Positions 26,680 to 36,813 of a stretch of DNA of 64,000 bases are shown here, one piece after another. How positions within the stretch are numbered: the first letter of the stretch is position 1; each line of letters starts with the position of its first letter. The stretch is from an uncultured Spirochaetaceae bacterium (GTDB lineage Bacteria; Spirochaetota; Spirochaetia; Sphaerochaetales; Sphaerochaetaceae), in the NCBI GenBank assembly GCA_944392965.1, contig CALXYM010000006.1:17871-81870 (forward strand). Reading direction: 5' to 3'. The notes under the pieces are model-generated. The model ran no database searches. It saw only the letters and a program-made list of their open reading frames with translations, and was not told where the DNA came from. Made by a program: the position numbers and the translations under genes.

Positions 26680-26979
26680 TTAGAGTGAATTTACTATAAC
26701 TCTCAAATATTTTATCCCATCAGAAGGGAAAAATTTATTGTATTTATCTATTATCCTCTTCTTCTGTGCAAGGATTAGAGGAATATAATGACTGTCATCA
26801 GTAAGAATTAAAAGTGTTTTCTTATCAATTCTTCCAAAAGACGAATATCTGCTGATTCTGGGACCGGCTATTTCCTCCCATTTTTCTTTAATCTGATCGT
26901 CTTTTTCTCTTTTGTTCATTCCTATCATTTCCAAGACGGGAATGAGAACCTCCTTTGCATCCTTGTAATATTCACTCAT
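26680..26979 (-). CDS. DUF721/DciA-like protein
   Basis: A 99-aa protein of the DUF721 family, usual next to recF and gyrB. The core is KEKWEEIAGPRISRYSSFGRIDKKTLLILTDDSHYIPLILAQKKRIIDKYN. DciA in the same family loads replicative helicase in bacteria without DnaC, so a similar role is possible here. It overlaps the recF end by four bases and is therefore co-translated. Confidence 0.8.
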   Translation of the reverse strand: MSEYYKDAKEVLIPVLEMIGMNKREKDDQIKEKWEEIAGPRISRYSSFGRIDKKTLLILTDDSHYIPLILAQKKRIIDKYNKFFPSDGIKYLRVIVNSL

Positions 26980-28055
26980 AGACTGTATTTACCATCAATT
27001 ACATTATAACACAGGGGTTTTTTATGATTCTCATCGAAATATCTCTCCCTTGGAAGAAAAGTGAAAAACGCCTGACTGTAAGAATCAACCTGATTCAGAA
27101 AAATACTTCTTTTCCTGTCGTCAAGTTCAAGAAGAACATCATCAAAAAGAAGTATAGGTTTCTTCTCCGTACTGCTTTCAAATACTTTAGCTTCAACGAT
27201 TCTGAAAATAAGTGAACACAACCGTAGTTGTCCGGTGGAACCAGTTTGATTGAAAATACCATTGCTATCACGTACAGAAAACCTGTCACGATGTATCCCG
27301 CTTGTAGTTGTAAGCATTTTTATATCACGATCTAGGGTATCATGAAGTATGCTTAATATATCATCTTCACTCTCAACATCCGCCCAAGATTTCTGATAGC
27401 TTATATAAAGATCATCCTTACCTCCCGATACGATGGAAAACAGATGAGGAAATATAGTATTAAAGTCATTTACAGCCTTATCCCTTTCCTTCATTATCGA
27501 AAGACCGTATTTGGCAAGTCTTCCATCATAAAGGGTTATAAGACTCTTATCTCCGAGCTTTATAGCTGCATTTCTTTTTGAAAGGACATTCCTATATAGC
27601 CTTATATCATCAAGAAAGGATGGATTTGAAAGACTCATCATCTGATCAAAAAACTTACGTCTTGTTTCAGGTTCTCCTTTCAAAAACTCTATATCTTCAT
27701 GGGAAAACACTATGCATGGAAATTGATAGATAAGCTCTTTTCTATCAAGAACCTTCTTACCATCAATTTCGATGTTTCTCTTACCATTCTCAAAAGAGAA
27801 CATCACATACTGTCTCTCATTGTAATCATTTAAGAAAGTTGCTTCTAAAAAGAAACCGGTCTCTCCATGTTTAACTGCCTCTTTTAAATTCGGAGTCTTG
27901 AAAGAAGATCCATAACAAAGAGTATATAAAGCTTCAAGAAAATTGGTTTTTCCCTGAGCATTATCACCAATGAGAACAATATCCTCCCTGTCGATATCAA
28001 CGACCTGAGAGGATATGTTTCTGAAATTATTTATCCTTATTTTTTCAAATCTCAT
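26976..28055 (-). CDS. recF: DNA recombination/repair ATPase RecF
   Basis: A 359-aa SMC-like ATPase that loads RecA at gaps. Walker A is GDNAQGKTNFLEAL, the signature is in STGQLRLCSLIFRIVEAK, and Walker B is KPILLFDDVLLELD. The N terminus INNFRNI and GIHRDRFSV are typical. It begins one base after dnaN and overlaps DUF721. Confidence 0.96.
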   Translation of the reverse strand: MRFEKIRINNFRNISSQVVDIDREDIVLIGDNAQGKTNFLEALYTLCYGSSFKTPNLKEAVKHGETGFFLEATFLNDYNERQYVMFSFENGKRNIEIDGKKVLDRKELIYQFPCIVFSHEDIEFLKGEPETRRKFFDQMMSLSNPSFLDDIRLYRNVLSKRNAAIKLGDKSLITLYDGRLAKYGLSIMKERDKAVNDFNTIFPHLFSIVSGGKDDLYISYQKSWADVESEDDILSILHDTLDRDIKMLTTTSGIHRDRFSVRDSNGIFNQTGSTGQLRLCSLIFRIVEAKVFESSTEKKPILLFDDVLLELDDRKRSIFLNQVDSYSQAFFTFLPRERYFDENHKKPLCYNVIDGKYSL

Positions 28056-28056
28056 C

Positions 28057-29160
28057 TTAGGCCTGCATAGGCATGATTATGAATATATAATCAGACTCAG
28101 GCTCACTTACAAGTCCGATTGCAGTACTTGCATTATTGAAACAGATAGTGAAATTATCACTTTCAATCTTCTTTATGGCATCCTGTAGGAAATTGTAATT
28201 GAAAGAGAGTTTCATCTCAGGTCCTTCATAATCACATTTGACGACATTCTTACTATTGCCATCAGAATCCTCGCCGCTGATCATGATACCATCTCCATTT
28301 ATCTCAAAGATTATCTTCTTGCTCTTCATTTCAATCGTTACTGAGATAAGATTTATGGCATCTAGCATCTCTGCAGTACTGGCCACGGCTCTATGATCAA
28401 AGTTCTTTGGTATTACACGTTCATAATTAGGATAGTTACCGGTAATAAGAAGGGAATACATGTACCTTCCCTCTATGTTTGCAAAAGCATACCCGTTTTT
28501 GAAAGAGAGACTGAGAACACCATCCCCTGATCCTACCATCTTGAGATTATTAAGAAAATTTACAGGAACTATGGCTGGAACAAAAGTATCTATCTCCTGT
28601 TCAAAACTCCTTCTTACACAGTTCAATCTCTTTCCATCAGTAGCAACCATTACTAGCTTATCATTCTTATATTCGATATAAACTCCAGTAAGAAAGAACC
28701 TAGATTCCTCATGTCCTACCGCATAACTAGTCTTATCCACCATGTCGAAAAACAGGTTCTGGCCTACAGTGAAATAATCCTCCTCAGGATATTCGATCAT
28801 CTCAGGAAATTTATCAGCATCGACAGTTCTCATATTTACTATGAACTTTGATTCTTTAGAATTTTTTATTGAGAGATTGTCATTTTCCTGGCTTATCTCA
28901 AGCTCGACATCTCCATTTATGTTTTTAAGAACATCTAAGAATTTCTCGCATAGTACAGTTGTGTTTCCCGGTACGACGGTATTTACTTCTATTGATGATA
29001 TGAATCCGTTCTTTGAATCGGTCGCCTTTATTGTAAGTGTATTGTTCTTGTTTTCCAGTAATACGTTGCTTGTTATAGAGAGAGCGTTCCTCTTTGTTGT
29101 GAAATTTGATGCGTATGATATTTCTTTTCTCAATGTATCACATGTACAGATGAATTTCAT
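28057..29160 (-). CDS. dnaN: DNA polymerase III beta sliding clamp
   Basis: The 367-aa clamp has three homologous domains: MKFICTCDTLRKEISYASNFTTKRN at the N terminus, GVYIEYKNDKLVMVATDGKRLNCVRR in the middle, and the C-terminal closing motif YIFIIMPMQA that binds client peptides. AGGAGGAAAA precedes the start. A TATAAT box (29187-29192, minus) could serve it. It lies downstream of the DnaA-box region and upstream of recF. Confidence 0.97.
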   Translation of the reverse strand: MKFICTCDTLRKEISYASNFTTKRNALSITSNVLLENKNNTLTIKATDSKNGFISSIEVNTVVPGNTTVLCEKFLDVLKNINGDVELEISQENDNLSIKNSKESKFIVNMRTVDADKFPEMIEYPEEDYFTVGQNLFFDMVDKTSYAVGHEESRFFLTGVYIEYKNDKLVMVATDGKRLNCVRRSFEQEIDTFVPAIVPVNFLNNLKMVGSGDGVLSLSFKNGYAFANIEGRYMYSLLITGNYPNYERVIPKNFDHRAVASTAEMLDAINLISVTIEMKSKKIIFEINGDGIMISGEDSDGNSKNVVKCDYEGPEMKLSFNYNFLQDAIKKIESDNFTICFNNASTAIGLVSEPESDYIFIIMPMQA

Positions 29161-29513
29161 TTTTCCTCCTGTATATTTACTACTTCATTATAACATATTT
29201 AAAAGGTAGTAGCAGTATTAGTATATGTGAAAAACGTGGAAAACTTAATTATTGTTTTATCTTACATAGTTTTATCCTGTGGAAAACTTTGTGGATAAAA
29301 TAAGTGGTTTTCCACACTTTTCCCCAAGACGGGAATATGGAAAAAGTTTTGATGTCTTTTTTTTCCTCTTTTTTCTAATTTTTATCAACAGCTTATTAAC
29401 TGCTTTTAAACGAGTTTTCCACAGGTTTTCCCCAAAAAATGTGGAAAACTTTTTCAATCTGTAGTGTTTTTTCCTTAACTAGCAATGAAAATCTTAAGAA
29501 AAATAAAGATGCA
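29161..29513. other. Probable replication origin (oriC) with seven DnaA boxes
   Basis: 353 bases between dnaN and dnaA without a gene. DnaA-box nonamers: TGTGAAAAA (29226-29234), CGTGGAAAA (29235-29243), TGTGGAAAA (29278-29286), the perfect consensus complement TGTGGATAA (29290-29298), TTTTCCACA (29308-29316), TTTTCCACA (29415-29423) and TGTGGAAAA (29440-29448). A T-rich stretch (29341-29400) could unwind. Genes diverge on either side of dnaA, and sense-strand base bias changes here. In several bacteria the origin lies at exactly this place. Confidence 0.75.
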
Positions 29514-30854
29514 TTATTGCTTTTTAAGATTGTTTTTTATGGTTTCCGTAGCCCTTTTTATGCTTTCATCACTTTCTTCTATGCTTTTAATCTTGTTTAT
29601 AGCATAGCTCACTGTAGTATGATCCTTGCTATCGAAATATTTTCCTATCTCTGTAAGTGATAAATTGGTCATTGTACTTGAGAGGTACATTGATATGTGG
29701 CGGGCAAGTGAGACATTCTTGTTCCTGCTTTTTCCTCTTATATCAAAAGTGGATACATTGAAATATGACGCTGTCTGACTTATTATCTGGTCTATCGTAA
29801 CTTCCGTGTTCTTTATCATCTGAGTGGGAATGAAGTTTCTGATATGCTCCATTGCAATTTCTTTCGTTATCTCCCTTCCTACCAGTTCTGAGAATGAATA
29901 AAGAGTTGTGAGAGCTCCTTCAAGATCCCTTACATTTGTCTTTATGTTCAGACAGATATATTCAAGTACATCCGGTGATAGTTTAAAATTCAGATCCTTG
30001 CATTTTTTTAGTGCAATGGCCATTCTCGTCTCATACTGAGGTGGCTGAAGGTCCACATTCGCACCTTTCCTGAACCTTGTTATAAGCCTCTCATTTATTC
30101 CTGTAAGTTCGGTTAAAGGACGGTCGCAGGTGAATACGATCTGCTTATTCCTGTCCGTGAGTTCATTGAATGTATGGAATATCTCTTCCTGCGTGCTTAT
30201 CTTATCCGCAATGAAATGGATATCATCTATTAAAAGGACATCAGCTGTCCTATATTTAGTTTTGAACTTAGCATTTGCAGTCTTATTTGAAATCGCCTGT
30301 ATGAGTTCGTTTGTGAAGGTTTCGGCTGTCACATAGATTACCTTCATCTTTGGATTATGATCGTAGATGTAGTTTCCAATCGCCTGGATCAGATGGGTCT
30401 TTCCTAGTCCTACTCCTCCATATATGAGGCAAGGATTGAAACTTGTTCCAGGATTATTTGATATTACCTTCGCGACATTGCATGCAAAGAGGTTATTTTC
30501 CCCTACTATGAAGTTATCGAAAGTGTATTCACTGTTAAGAGTTTCATTAACCGCTTTCTTTTTTTCAGAGATTTTGGCTATCTTATTCTCTTTAACTTCC
30601 TCTTCTTCCTTTATCTCTTTGTCAATGATGAGATTTATTTTTATATTCGTCTCTGCAAAATCTGAAAGTACGTTATGAGCCTGGTCCAGACATTTCTTTT
30701 TGAAAGAATCAAGATAGAACGGGGATGAGAAAGATAGAGTTATAGAATTGTCATCTTCACTGCTAAAATGAGCATTTTTAAGCCACATCTGTCCTGATGA
30801 GGGCATCGTTTGATTCAATCTTTCTATCGCTTGTTCCCAGAGTTCTTTCAACAT
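29514..30854 (-). CDS. dnaA: Chromosomal replication initiator DnaA
   Basis: A 446-aa AAA+ initiator. Domain I (~1-85, LWEQAIERLNQTMPSSGQMWL), a lysine/glutamate-rich linker (~85-110), domain III with Walker A GGVGLGKTHL and Walker B VLLIDDIHF, and domain IV with the DNA-contact signature DHTTVSYAINKI. It recognises the boxes next to its own end and at 20.5 kb. The first gene on the minus strand left of the divergence with gyrB. Confidence 0.98.
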   Translation of the reverse strand: MLKELWEQAIERLNQTMPSSGQMWLKNAHFSSEDDNSITLSFSSPFYLDSFKKKCLDQAHNVLSDFAETNIKINLIIDKEIKEEEEVKENKIAKISEKKKAVNETLNSEYTFDNFIVGENNLFACNVAKVISNNPGTSFNPCLIYGGVGLGKTHLIQAIGNYIYDHNPKMKVIYVTAETFTNELIQAISNKTANAKFKTKYRTADVLLIDDIHFIADKISTQEEIFHTFNELTDRNKQIVFTCDRPLTELTGINERLITRFRKGANVDLQPPQYETRMAIALKKCKDLNFKLSPDVLEYICLNIKTNVRDLEGALTTLYSFSELVGREITKEIAMEHIRNFIPTQMIKNTEVTIDQIISQTASYFNVSTFDIRGKSRNKNVSLARHISMYLSSTMTNLSLTEIGKYFDSKDHTTVSYAINKIKSIEESDESIKRATETIKNNLKKQ

Positions 30855-31084
30855 TTTATATATCCCGTGTCAATTATGTTAACTGCCTGAGCCTCTTTCT
30901 TCAAGTCTAATTTGATAAATACCCCTGTTTTCTATGATAATTCTTTCTTATATATGTAATTATATCTAATGGTAAAAATATGCTTCTTCTTGCAATTAAT
31001 AATATAAATATATATAATAAATAAGGGTAAGTTTTTTAATTAAACAATTTCTATGTTGTTTATACTTAAGAAAAAAGGATAGAT

Positions 31085-33100
31085 ATGAGCGAAGAAAACG
31101 AGAAAAAAGAAGAGGCTAGCAAGCACTATACTAGCGATGAGATCAAAGTTCTCAAAGGTCTTGAACCCGTAAGGGAGAGACCGGGCATGTATATAGGCAG
31201 TACTGGCATCGATGGTTTGCATCACCTTGTTTATGAGGTCGTTGACAATTCCATTGATGAAGCCATGGCTGGCTATTGTGATACCATCATAGTAAAACTT
31301 GAGAAGGGAGAAAACGGAGAGGAATACTGCTCCGTTTTGGATAATGGAAGAGGTATTCCCGTAGATTTCCATCCTACTGAGAAGAAGAGTACTTTGGAGG
31401 TTGTTCTTACTCAGCTGCATGCTGGTGGTAAATTCGACGATAATGCTTATAAAGTGTCAGGAGGACTTCATGGTGTAGGTGTTTCTTGTGTTAATGCCCT
31501 TTCTGATACTCTTGAAGTAATTGTCTATAGAGCACCGAAGGTGTATCGACAGGTATATCATAAGGGAATACCTGAGAAAGATGTGGAAGTCATTGGAGAG
31601 ACTGATAAGACCGGTACTCTTGTAAAGTTTACTCCTGATTTCTCAATCATGGAGAAGAATAGCTTTAATTATGATACCTTACTAAACAGGTTCAGGGAAC
31701 TTTCCTATCTTAATAAGGGAATTAAGATTGAATTTGAAGATGACAGGGGTGATTTGGTAAGAAAGGATGTCTTACATGCAGAAGGAGGATTATCTTCTTT
31801 CGTAAAATATCTTAACGAGTATAAGACTACCCTTTTTGAACCAATTTCCTTTGAGGGTGTCAGAACTATTGAGCAGAAGAAGGAAGTCTCTGTTGAGGTA
31901 GCGTTACAGTACAACGATAAATATGATGAGAAAATCTATACGTTCGTGAATAATATCAACACGAGGGAGGGAGGAACTCATCTTGTTGGATTCAGAACAG
32001 CTCTTTCCCGATGTCTGAACAACCAGCTTAAAAAGAATCAGAAATATCTGAAAAAGTATTCTGATAGTCTTGAGGCTTCCGATATCTCCGAAGGTCTTAC
32101 TGCCATTGTCTCGGTAAAGATACCTGAACCCCAGTTTGAAGGTCAGACGAAGATGAAACTGGGCAACTCCTCTGTCCGTGGTGTAGTGGATTCCTTGGTT
32201 TATGAGAATCTTACCAATTACTTCGATGAATTCCCTGATGCTATTGATAAGCTCCTTGATAAGGTGACTAATGCTGCTCTTGGCCGTGTTGCTGCGAGAA
32301 AAGCAAGGGAGAATATCCGTAAGAAGAACGAGGGAGGCGGCCTGCCTGGAAAACTTGCAGATTGTTCCGAGAAAGATCCTGCGAAGTGTGAAGTATTCAT
32401 CGTTGAGGGTGATTCTGCCGGTGGAACTGCGAAACAAGGTAGGGATAGCCGGTTCCAAGCCATTCTTCCTTTATGGGGAAAGATGCTGAACGTTGAGAAG
32501 GCTCAGGAGGTGAAAGTCCTTAATAATGATAAGCTCCACCCTGTAATCCAGACGATTGGCGCAGGTATCACTAGATATAATGAAAGTAAAGCTGATCATG
32601 ATGCAAAAGAGGCCGCTGGAGAGGAAATGACGTTTGATTTGAGTAAAGTTCGTTATCATAAGGTCATCATTATGGCCGATGCTGATGTTGATGGATCTCA
32701 TATCAGAACGCTTCTTCTCACATTCTTTTTCCGTTATATGAAACCTCTTATTGAGGCTGGATATGTCTATTTTGCAATGCCTCCACTTTATAAGATCACG
32801 ATAGGAAAGAAAGTATTCTATGCCTATATGGAAGAAGAGAAGAAGAAGATTATTGATGAATATGCCCAGGGTGATGAAGGAAAGGTAATTGCTCAGAGAT
32901 ACAAAGGTCTTGGAGAGATGGAGAAGGAAGAACTTTGGGAGACTACGATGAATCCTGAGACAAGGATGATTGGTCAGGTCACGCTTTCTGATGCTGAGGA
33001 AGCTGACAGGGTCTTTTCTATGCTCATGGGAGAGGATGTAGAACCAAGACGTGAGTTTATTGAACAGAATGCTACATATGTAAGCATGCTTGACATATAA
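31085..33100 (+). CDS. gyrB: DNA gyrase subunit B
   Basis: A 671-aa ATPase subunit that powers negative supercoiling. GHKL ATPase features are [34 protein letters not shown] and [17 protein letters not shown]. The TOPRIM domain carries [20 protein letters not shown] and [19 protein letters not shown]. The short compact length fits gyrases without a TOPRIM insert. A TATACT box (31061-31066) lies 18 bases before the ATG. gyrA follows 10 bases after the stop. Confidence 0.98.
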   Translation: MSEENEKKEEASKHYTSDEIKVLKGLEPVRERPGMYIGSTGIDGLHHLVYEVVDNSIDEAMAGYCDTIIVKLEKGENGEEYCSVLDNGRGIPVDFHPTEKKSTLEVVLTQLHAGGKFDDNAYKVSGGLHGVGVSCVNALSDTLEVIVYRAPKVYRQVYHKGIPEKDVEVIGETDKTGTLVKFTPDFSIMEKNSFNYDTLLNRFRELSYLNKGIKIEFEDDRGDLVRKDVLHAEGGLSSFVKYLNEYKTTLFEPISFEGVRTIEQKKEVSVEVALQYNDKYDEKIYTFVNNINTREGGTHLVGFRTALSRCLNNQLKKNQKYLKKYSDSLEASDISEGLTAIVSVKIPEPQFEGQTKMKLGNSSVRGVVDSLVYENLTNYFDEFPDAIDKLLDKVTNAALGRVAARKARENIRKKNEGGGLPGKLADCSEKDPAKCEVFIVEGDSAGGTAKQGRDSRFQAILPLWGKMLNVEKAQEVKVLNNDKLHPVIQTIGAGITRYNESKADHDAKEAAGEEMTFDLSKVRYHKVIIMADADVDGSHIRTLLLTFFFRYMKPLIEAGYVYFAMPPLYKITIGKKVFYAYMEEEKKKIIDEYAQGDEGKVIAQRYKGLGEMEKEELWETTMNPETRMIGQVTLSDAEEADRVFSMLMGEDVEPRREFIEQNATYVSMLDI

Positions 33101-33110
33101 GGAAGGAAAA

Positions 33111-35612
33111 ATGGACGAGAATATTCAGGAAGAACACCTAGGTAAGGTTATAAAGTCTGATCTTAGTACTGAGATGAAGACCAGTTACCTTAATTATGCT
33201 ATGTCGGTTATCGTATCCAGAGCCCTTCCCGATGTCAGGGATGGCTTGAAACCGGTACATAGAAGAATACTTTATGATATGTGGGATATCGGGCTTAAAT
33301 CTTCAAGTCAGACGAAGAAATGTGCTCGTGTCGTAGGTGATGTACTAGGTAAGTACCATCCGCATGGAGATGCATCCGTATATGATGCACTTGTCCGTTT
33401 AGGACAGGACTTCTCTCTCCGCTATCCTGTTGTAAAACCCCAGGGAAATTTTGGTTCCATTGATGGTGATCCACCTGCGGCAATGAGGTATACGGAGGCT
33501 AAACTCAGTAGACTCGGAGAAGAAATGCTTACGGATATTAATAAGGAAACCGTAGATTTCACTCCGAACTATGATGAATCTTTGAAAGAACCTTCTGTTT
33601 TGCCTTCTGCGTTCCCCTTTCTACTTGTGAATGGATCCTCTGGCATTGCAGTCGGTATGGCTACTAACCTAGCTCCTCATAATCTTACAGAGGTTATAAA
33701 CGGTATTGCCGCTTTAATTGATAATCCCGAAATTACTATTCCTGAGTTAATGGAATATATTAAGGGACCCGATTTTCCTTCATATGGTATCATATGTGGA
33801 AAAAAAGGCATAATGGATGCATATACTACCGGAAAAGGTAAGGTAGTTATTCGTAGCCGCTATGAAATTGAAGAAAGTGATAGAGGACATGATAAGATTG
33901 TCTTTACAGAAATTCCTTACCAAGTTAACAAGAGTGAGCTTGTAAAGAAAATCGATGAACTCAGAAAAGATGAGATTATCAAAGGAATTGCTGCTGTAAG
34001 AGATGAATCTGGAAGAGATGGAATACGAATTGTAATTGAGCTCAAGCAGGATGCTGTTCCTAATATTGTTCTTAATATGCTTTTTGGAAGAACGGCATTA
34101 CAGTCCAACTTCAATATCTATAATCTTGCTCTTCAGAATGGAGCTCCAAAACTTTTCAATCTTAAAGAGATGTTGAGCGCCTACGTTGAGCACAGAAAAG
34201 AGGTTGTAGAAAGACGGACTCGTTATGATCTGAGAAAGGCAGAGGAGAGAGCTCATATCTTGGAAGGCCTTAAGATAGGTCTTGATAACATTGATGAGGT
34301 TATCAGGATTATTAAAGAGAGTGAGGATAATGCTGTTGCTTCCTTAGAACTGCAGAAGCATTTCAATCTTACTCAGGTTCAGGCTGATGCGATCATAGAT
34401 ATGAGGCTTGGTCGTCTTTCCCATCTTGAAACGGAGAAGATTCTTCAAGAACTTGCTGATCTTGAAGTTAAGATAGCTTATTATAAGGAACTCTTAGCCG
34501 ATGAGCATAAGATTCTGGGAGTCGTGAAGGATGAGCTTATCAAGATTGGAGAAACTTTCGGTGACAGAAGAAGAACGGAGATAAATGAAAGGGAACTTGA
34601 GGATACTTCTCCTGAGGACTTCATTAAGAAGGAAGAGGTCGTAATCTCCATTACGAATAAAGGTTTTGCAAAGAGGATTCCTATTGACGAGTACAGGGCT
34701 CAGAAGAGAGGAGGAAAAGGTACTATAGGTGCCAAGCTCGTGGATAATGATTTCGTGCAGCATCTCTTCATCTGTAACAGCCATGACTATATTCTCTTTG
34801 TATCTAATCTTGGTAAAGCGTATTATGTAAGGGCTTTCGATATTTCTGAGAACGCTAAGACGGCAAAAGGAACGAGTCTCAAGAGCATAATCCAGATTGA
34901 TAACAATGAGAAGGTTACCTCCATTATCAGTTTTACCGAGTTCAGTGAGGATAAGTTCATTCTCATGGGTACGAAGTATGGTGTTGCAAAGAAGGTGCGC
35001 TTGAATGACTTCATAAATGCCAAGGTACGTGGTGTAAAGGCAATCATTCTTGATGAAGGCGATGAGCTTGCTCAGTCCATCTTCGTTAATGAGGGGGACG
35101 ATGTCATGCTTGTCACAAAAGATGGTAAAGGTCTAAGGACTGAAGCCTCCAGTATAAGAACAATGGGTAGGAGTACTCACGGTGTAAGAGGAATAAAGCT
35201 TCTTGGTGAAGATGAGCTTGTTGGAATAGTTAAAGTTGAGGACGATAAGGAAATCCTAATGATTACCGAACAGGGTAAGGGTAAAAAAGTCCGTTTCAAT
35301 GAGTTTATGAATCATGGAAGAGGAACCATGGGACAGAAGATCTATACCATCGAAAAGGGTGAGAATGGAATCGTAGATGCTTTCGCTGTAGATGATGATA
35401 CTGATGTCATCTTCATGACCAAGAAGGGACAAGCTATAAGGGTTCATACAAAAGACATCTCCACGCAGGGAAGAAGTGCTCGTGGTGTTAAAGTCGCTGC
35501 CTTTAAAAAGAGTGGAGATTCTATCAATGCAATGGCTATTACAGCCTATCAGGAAGATTCTGACCTTGATGAGGATTCTGAAGAAACAGAAACTCCATCA
35601 AATGAAGAATGA
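33111..35612 (+). CDS. gyrA: DNA gyrase subunit A
   Basis: An 833-aa DNA-breaking subunit. The quinolone-resistance region [26 protein letters not shown] is present. The catalytic tyrosine is in [11 protein letters not shown]. The gyrase-specific box appears as QKRGGKG, close to QRRGGKG, and six beta-pinwheel repeats follow. The acidic tail ([19 protein letters not shown]) is typical of gyrases that tune supercoiling. An upstream ATG at 33090 is in frame, but GGAAGG before 33111 decides the start. Confidence 0.98.
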   Translation: MDENIQEEHLGKVIKSDLSTEMKTSYLNYAMSVIVSRALPDVRDGLKPVHRRILYDMWDIGLKSSSQTKKCARVVGDVLGKYHPHGDASVYDALVRLGQDFSLRYPVVKPQGNFGSIDGDPPAAMRYTEAKLSRLGEEMLTDINKETVDFTPNYDESLKEPSVLPSAFPFLLVNGSSGIAVGMATNLAPHNLTEVINGIAALIDNPEITIPELMEYIKGPDFPSYGIICGKKGIMDAYTTGKGKVVIRSRYEIEESDRGHDKIVFTEIPYQVNKSELVKKIDELRKDEIIKGIAAVRDESGRDGIRIVIELKQDAVPNIVLNMLFGRTALQSNFNIYNLALQNGAPKLFNLKEMLSAYVEHRKEVVERRTRYDLRKAEERAHILEGLKIGLDNIDEVIRIIKESEDNAVASLELQKHFNLTQVQADAIIDMRLGRLSHLETEKILQELADLEVKIAYYKELLADEHKILGVVKDELIKIGETFGDRRRTEINERELEDTSPEDFIKKEEVVISITNKGFAKRIPIDEYRAQKRGGKGTIGAKLVDNDFVQHLFICNSHDYILFVSNLGKAYYVRAFDISENAKTAKGTSLKSIIQIDNNEKVTSIISFTEFSEDKFILMGTKYGVAKKVRLNDFINAKVRGVKAIILDEGDELAQSIFVNEGDDVMLVTKDGKGLRTEASSIRTMGRSTHGVRGIKLLGEDELVGIVKVEDDKEILMITEQGKGKKVRFNEFMNHGRGTMGQKIYTIEKGENGIVDAFAVDDDTDVIFMTKKGQAIRVHTKDISTQGRSARGVKVAAFKKSGDSINAMAITAYQEDSDLDEDSEETETPSNEE

Positions 35613-35633
35613 TTTATGCAAAATCGTTCATAT

Positions 35634-35660
35634 GCCGGTGTCTTTGACATCGGCTTTTTT
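35634..35660 (+). terminator. gyrBA terminator
   Basis: GCCGGTGTC (35634-35642) pairs with GACATCGGC (35646-35654) across a three-base loop, followed by six T. Confidence 0.85.
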
Positions 35661-35968
35661 CATGACAAATGCCTTTAAAAAGTATCCTATTAAATAGGGT
35701 AAAATAAAGAAAATAAATAACTACTTTCTGTACTTATATATAGAAACATGCTGGTAAAAACCCTCAAAAAGGGGGTGTTTTTGCAGGTTTTCTAGTCTTG
35801 CTTGGGCTTTTTTAAGAGAAAACCAACCTGAGCGTTTTGGGGAATAATTTTAGGTTATGTTTTCTTTGTTTTCCCTCTGAAGGAGAGATGAATGGGACAG
35901 AGAACTTGATAAGTTTAAAGATTGAAATTCATTTTATTTTTACTCCTTTACTTATTACTTTTTACACG

Positions 35969-35984
35969 TGTTTCACGTGAAACA
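35969..35984. promoter_or_regulatory. parS site 1
   Basis: TGTTTCACGTGAAACA, the exact 16-base ParB-binding palindrome. Confidence 0.95.
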
Positions 35985-36303
35985 TTTTTGTAAGACTTAT
36001 ATTTCTTTATTCTTTTGTTTTTCAGATAAAATAGAATTATATATTTACTGTTTTTTCTCTGTATTATTTGTTCCTCTTTAATTGAGATTTTAATAAATTA
36101 AAAGTTTCTATAAGAAGATACAGAATACCGTTATTTTTTGTTATTTTAGTATTATATATTTTATTGTTTTATTTAATGTTTTTATTATTTATAATCAACA
36201 AATGAATTGATATTTATTATGATGATATAGAATCAATTTTATTACTCTTTTTTTGGGATCATTTTACTAAAAACGTATTTATTAGATTTTTTTTATTTTG
36301 GCT

Positions 36304-36319
36304 AGTTTCACGTGAAACT
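36304..36319. promoter_or_regulatory. parS site 2 (14 of 16)
   Basis: AGTTTCACGTGAAACT: the inner 14 bases match parS perfectly and both outer bases differ, which keeps the palindrome symmetric. Confidence 0.85.
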
Positions 36320-36420
36320 TTTATTGATATTTTAATATTAATTAGATTCCTAAATAATTAAGATGTTTTGTAAGGTTTTCTGACTGATGAGAGGTGTGTT
36401 ATCTTGTTTTTTATTTTCAA

Positions 36421-36436
36421 TGTTTCACGTGAAACA
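36421..36436. promoter_or_regulatory. parS site 3
   Basis: TGTTTCACGTGAAACA, again the exact palindrome, immediately beyond the terminator of the nifU-like gene. Confidence 0.95.
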
Positions 36437-36462
36437 AAAAAATCCAGGGGGTATCCCTGGAT
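36436..36462 (-). terminator. Terminator of the NifU-like gene
   Basis: On the minus strand ATCCAGGG pairs with CCCTGGAT (36442-36449 with 36455-36462), followed by a run of T that leads straight into parS site 3. Confidence 0.85.
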
Positions 36463-36483
36463 ATAAATTTGTTGTTTTGAGAT

Positions 36484-36711
36484 TTAGAATGTTGTTGTGT
36501 TTATTATGTTGATATTCTTATCAACAGTTTCTCTGACGTATCTCTGTACTCCGTTTGAAAGAGTCAGCTGGCTCATTGGACATCCTGCACATGCACCTAC
36601 GAGCTTTACATATACATCATTTCCTTCCATTCTTACGAACTCTATATCTCCTCCGTCGTTCTGAAGAGCGGGACGAATAGCATTGATTGCTTCTTTCACT
36701 TTTTCTTCCAT
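36484..36711 (-). CDS. NifU C-terminal-domain iron-sulfur scaffold
   Basis: A 75-aa Nfu-type protein: MEEKVKEAINAIRPALQNDGGDIEF..., and then VGACAGCPMSQLTL, where the CxxC pair binds a transient 4Fe-4S cluster for delivery to apoproteins. I took the ATG at 36711 because GGAGG lies upstream; a start 36 bases earlier gives an atypical extension. It is divergent from parA and stands alone. Confidence 0.92.
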   Translation of the reverse strand: MEEKVKEAINAIRPALQNDGGDIEFVRMEGNDVYVKLVGACAGCPMSQLTLSNGVQRYVRETVDKNINIINTTTF

Positions 36712-36777
36712 ATGGTAATCCTCCGTAGCTTCAATATACTTTTTCAAATTCTTACGGTCAAGTTCAGTAAATATTTA

Positions 36778-36806
36778 TCGACAATTATATATTATTTTTT
36801 TATAGT
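36778..36806 (+). promoter_or_regulatory. parA promoter (leaderless type)
   Basis: TCGACA (36778-36783), 17 bases and TATAGT (36801-36806), seven bases before the ATG at 36814. No ribosome site is present. Confidence 0.55.
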
Positions 36807-36813
36807 TAATAAT

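Larger units (their letters stand above)
35613..36483. other. Long AT-rich non-coding region with parS sites
   Basis: 871 bases without a gene. Besides the gyrA terminator it holds an imperfect hairpin at 35751-35786 (CTG.AAAAAC.CTC / GGG.GTTTTT.CAG) followed by T-rich sequence, three parS sites and a strikingly A/T-only stretch (35985-36300). I see no tRNA, no open frame and no ribosome site. It probably is the centromere-like region and perhaps contributes to origin unwinding. Confidence 0.7.

Noticed and set aside
29272..29464. Short frames on both strands in the dnaA-dnaN gap
   Set aside because: They arise from the near-palindromic DnaA boxes and have no start signals.
35751..35786. A small RNA gene after gyrA
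   Set aside because: The hairpin is imperfect and no promoter is evident, so I list it only within the intergenic entry.
36712..36813. N-terminal extension of ParA
   Set aside because: It covers the promoter and does not match the family; the start at 36814 does.
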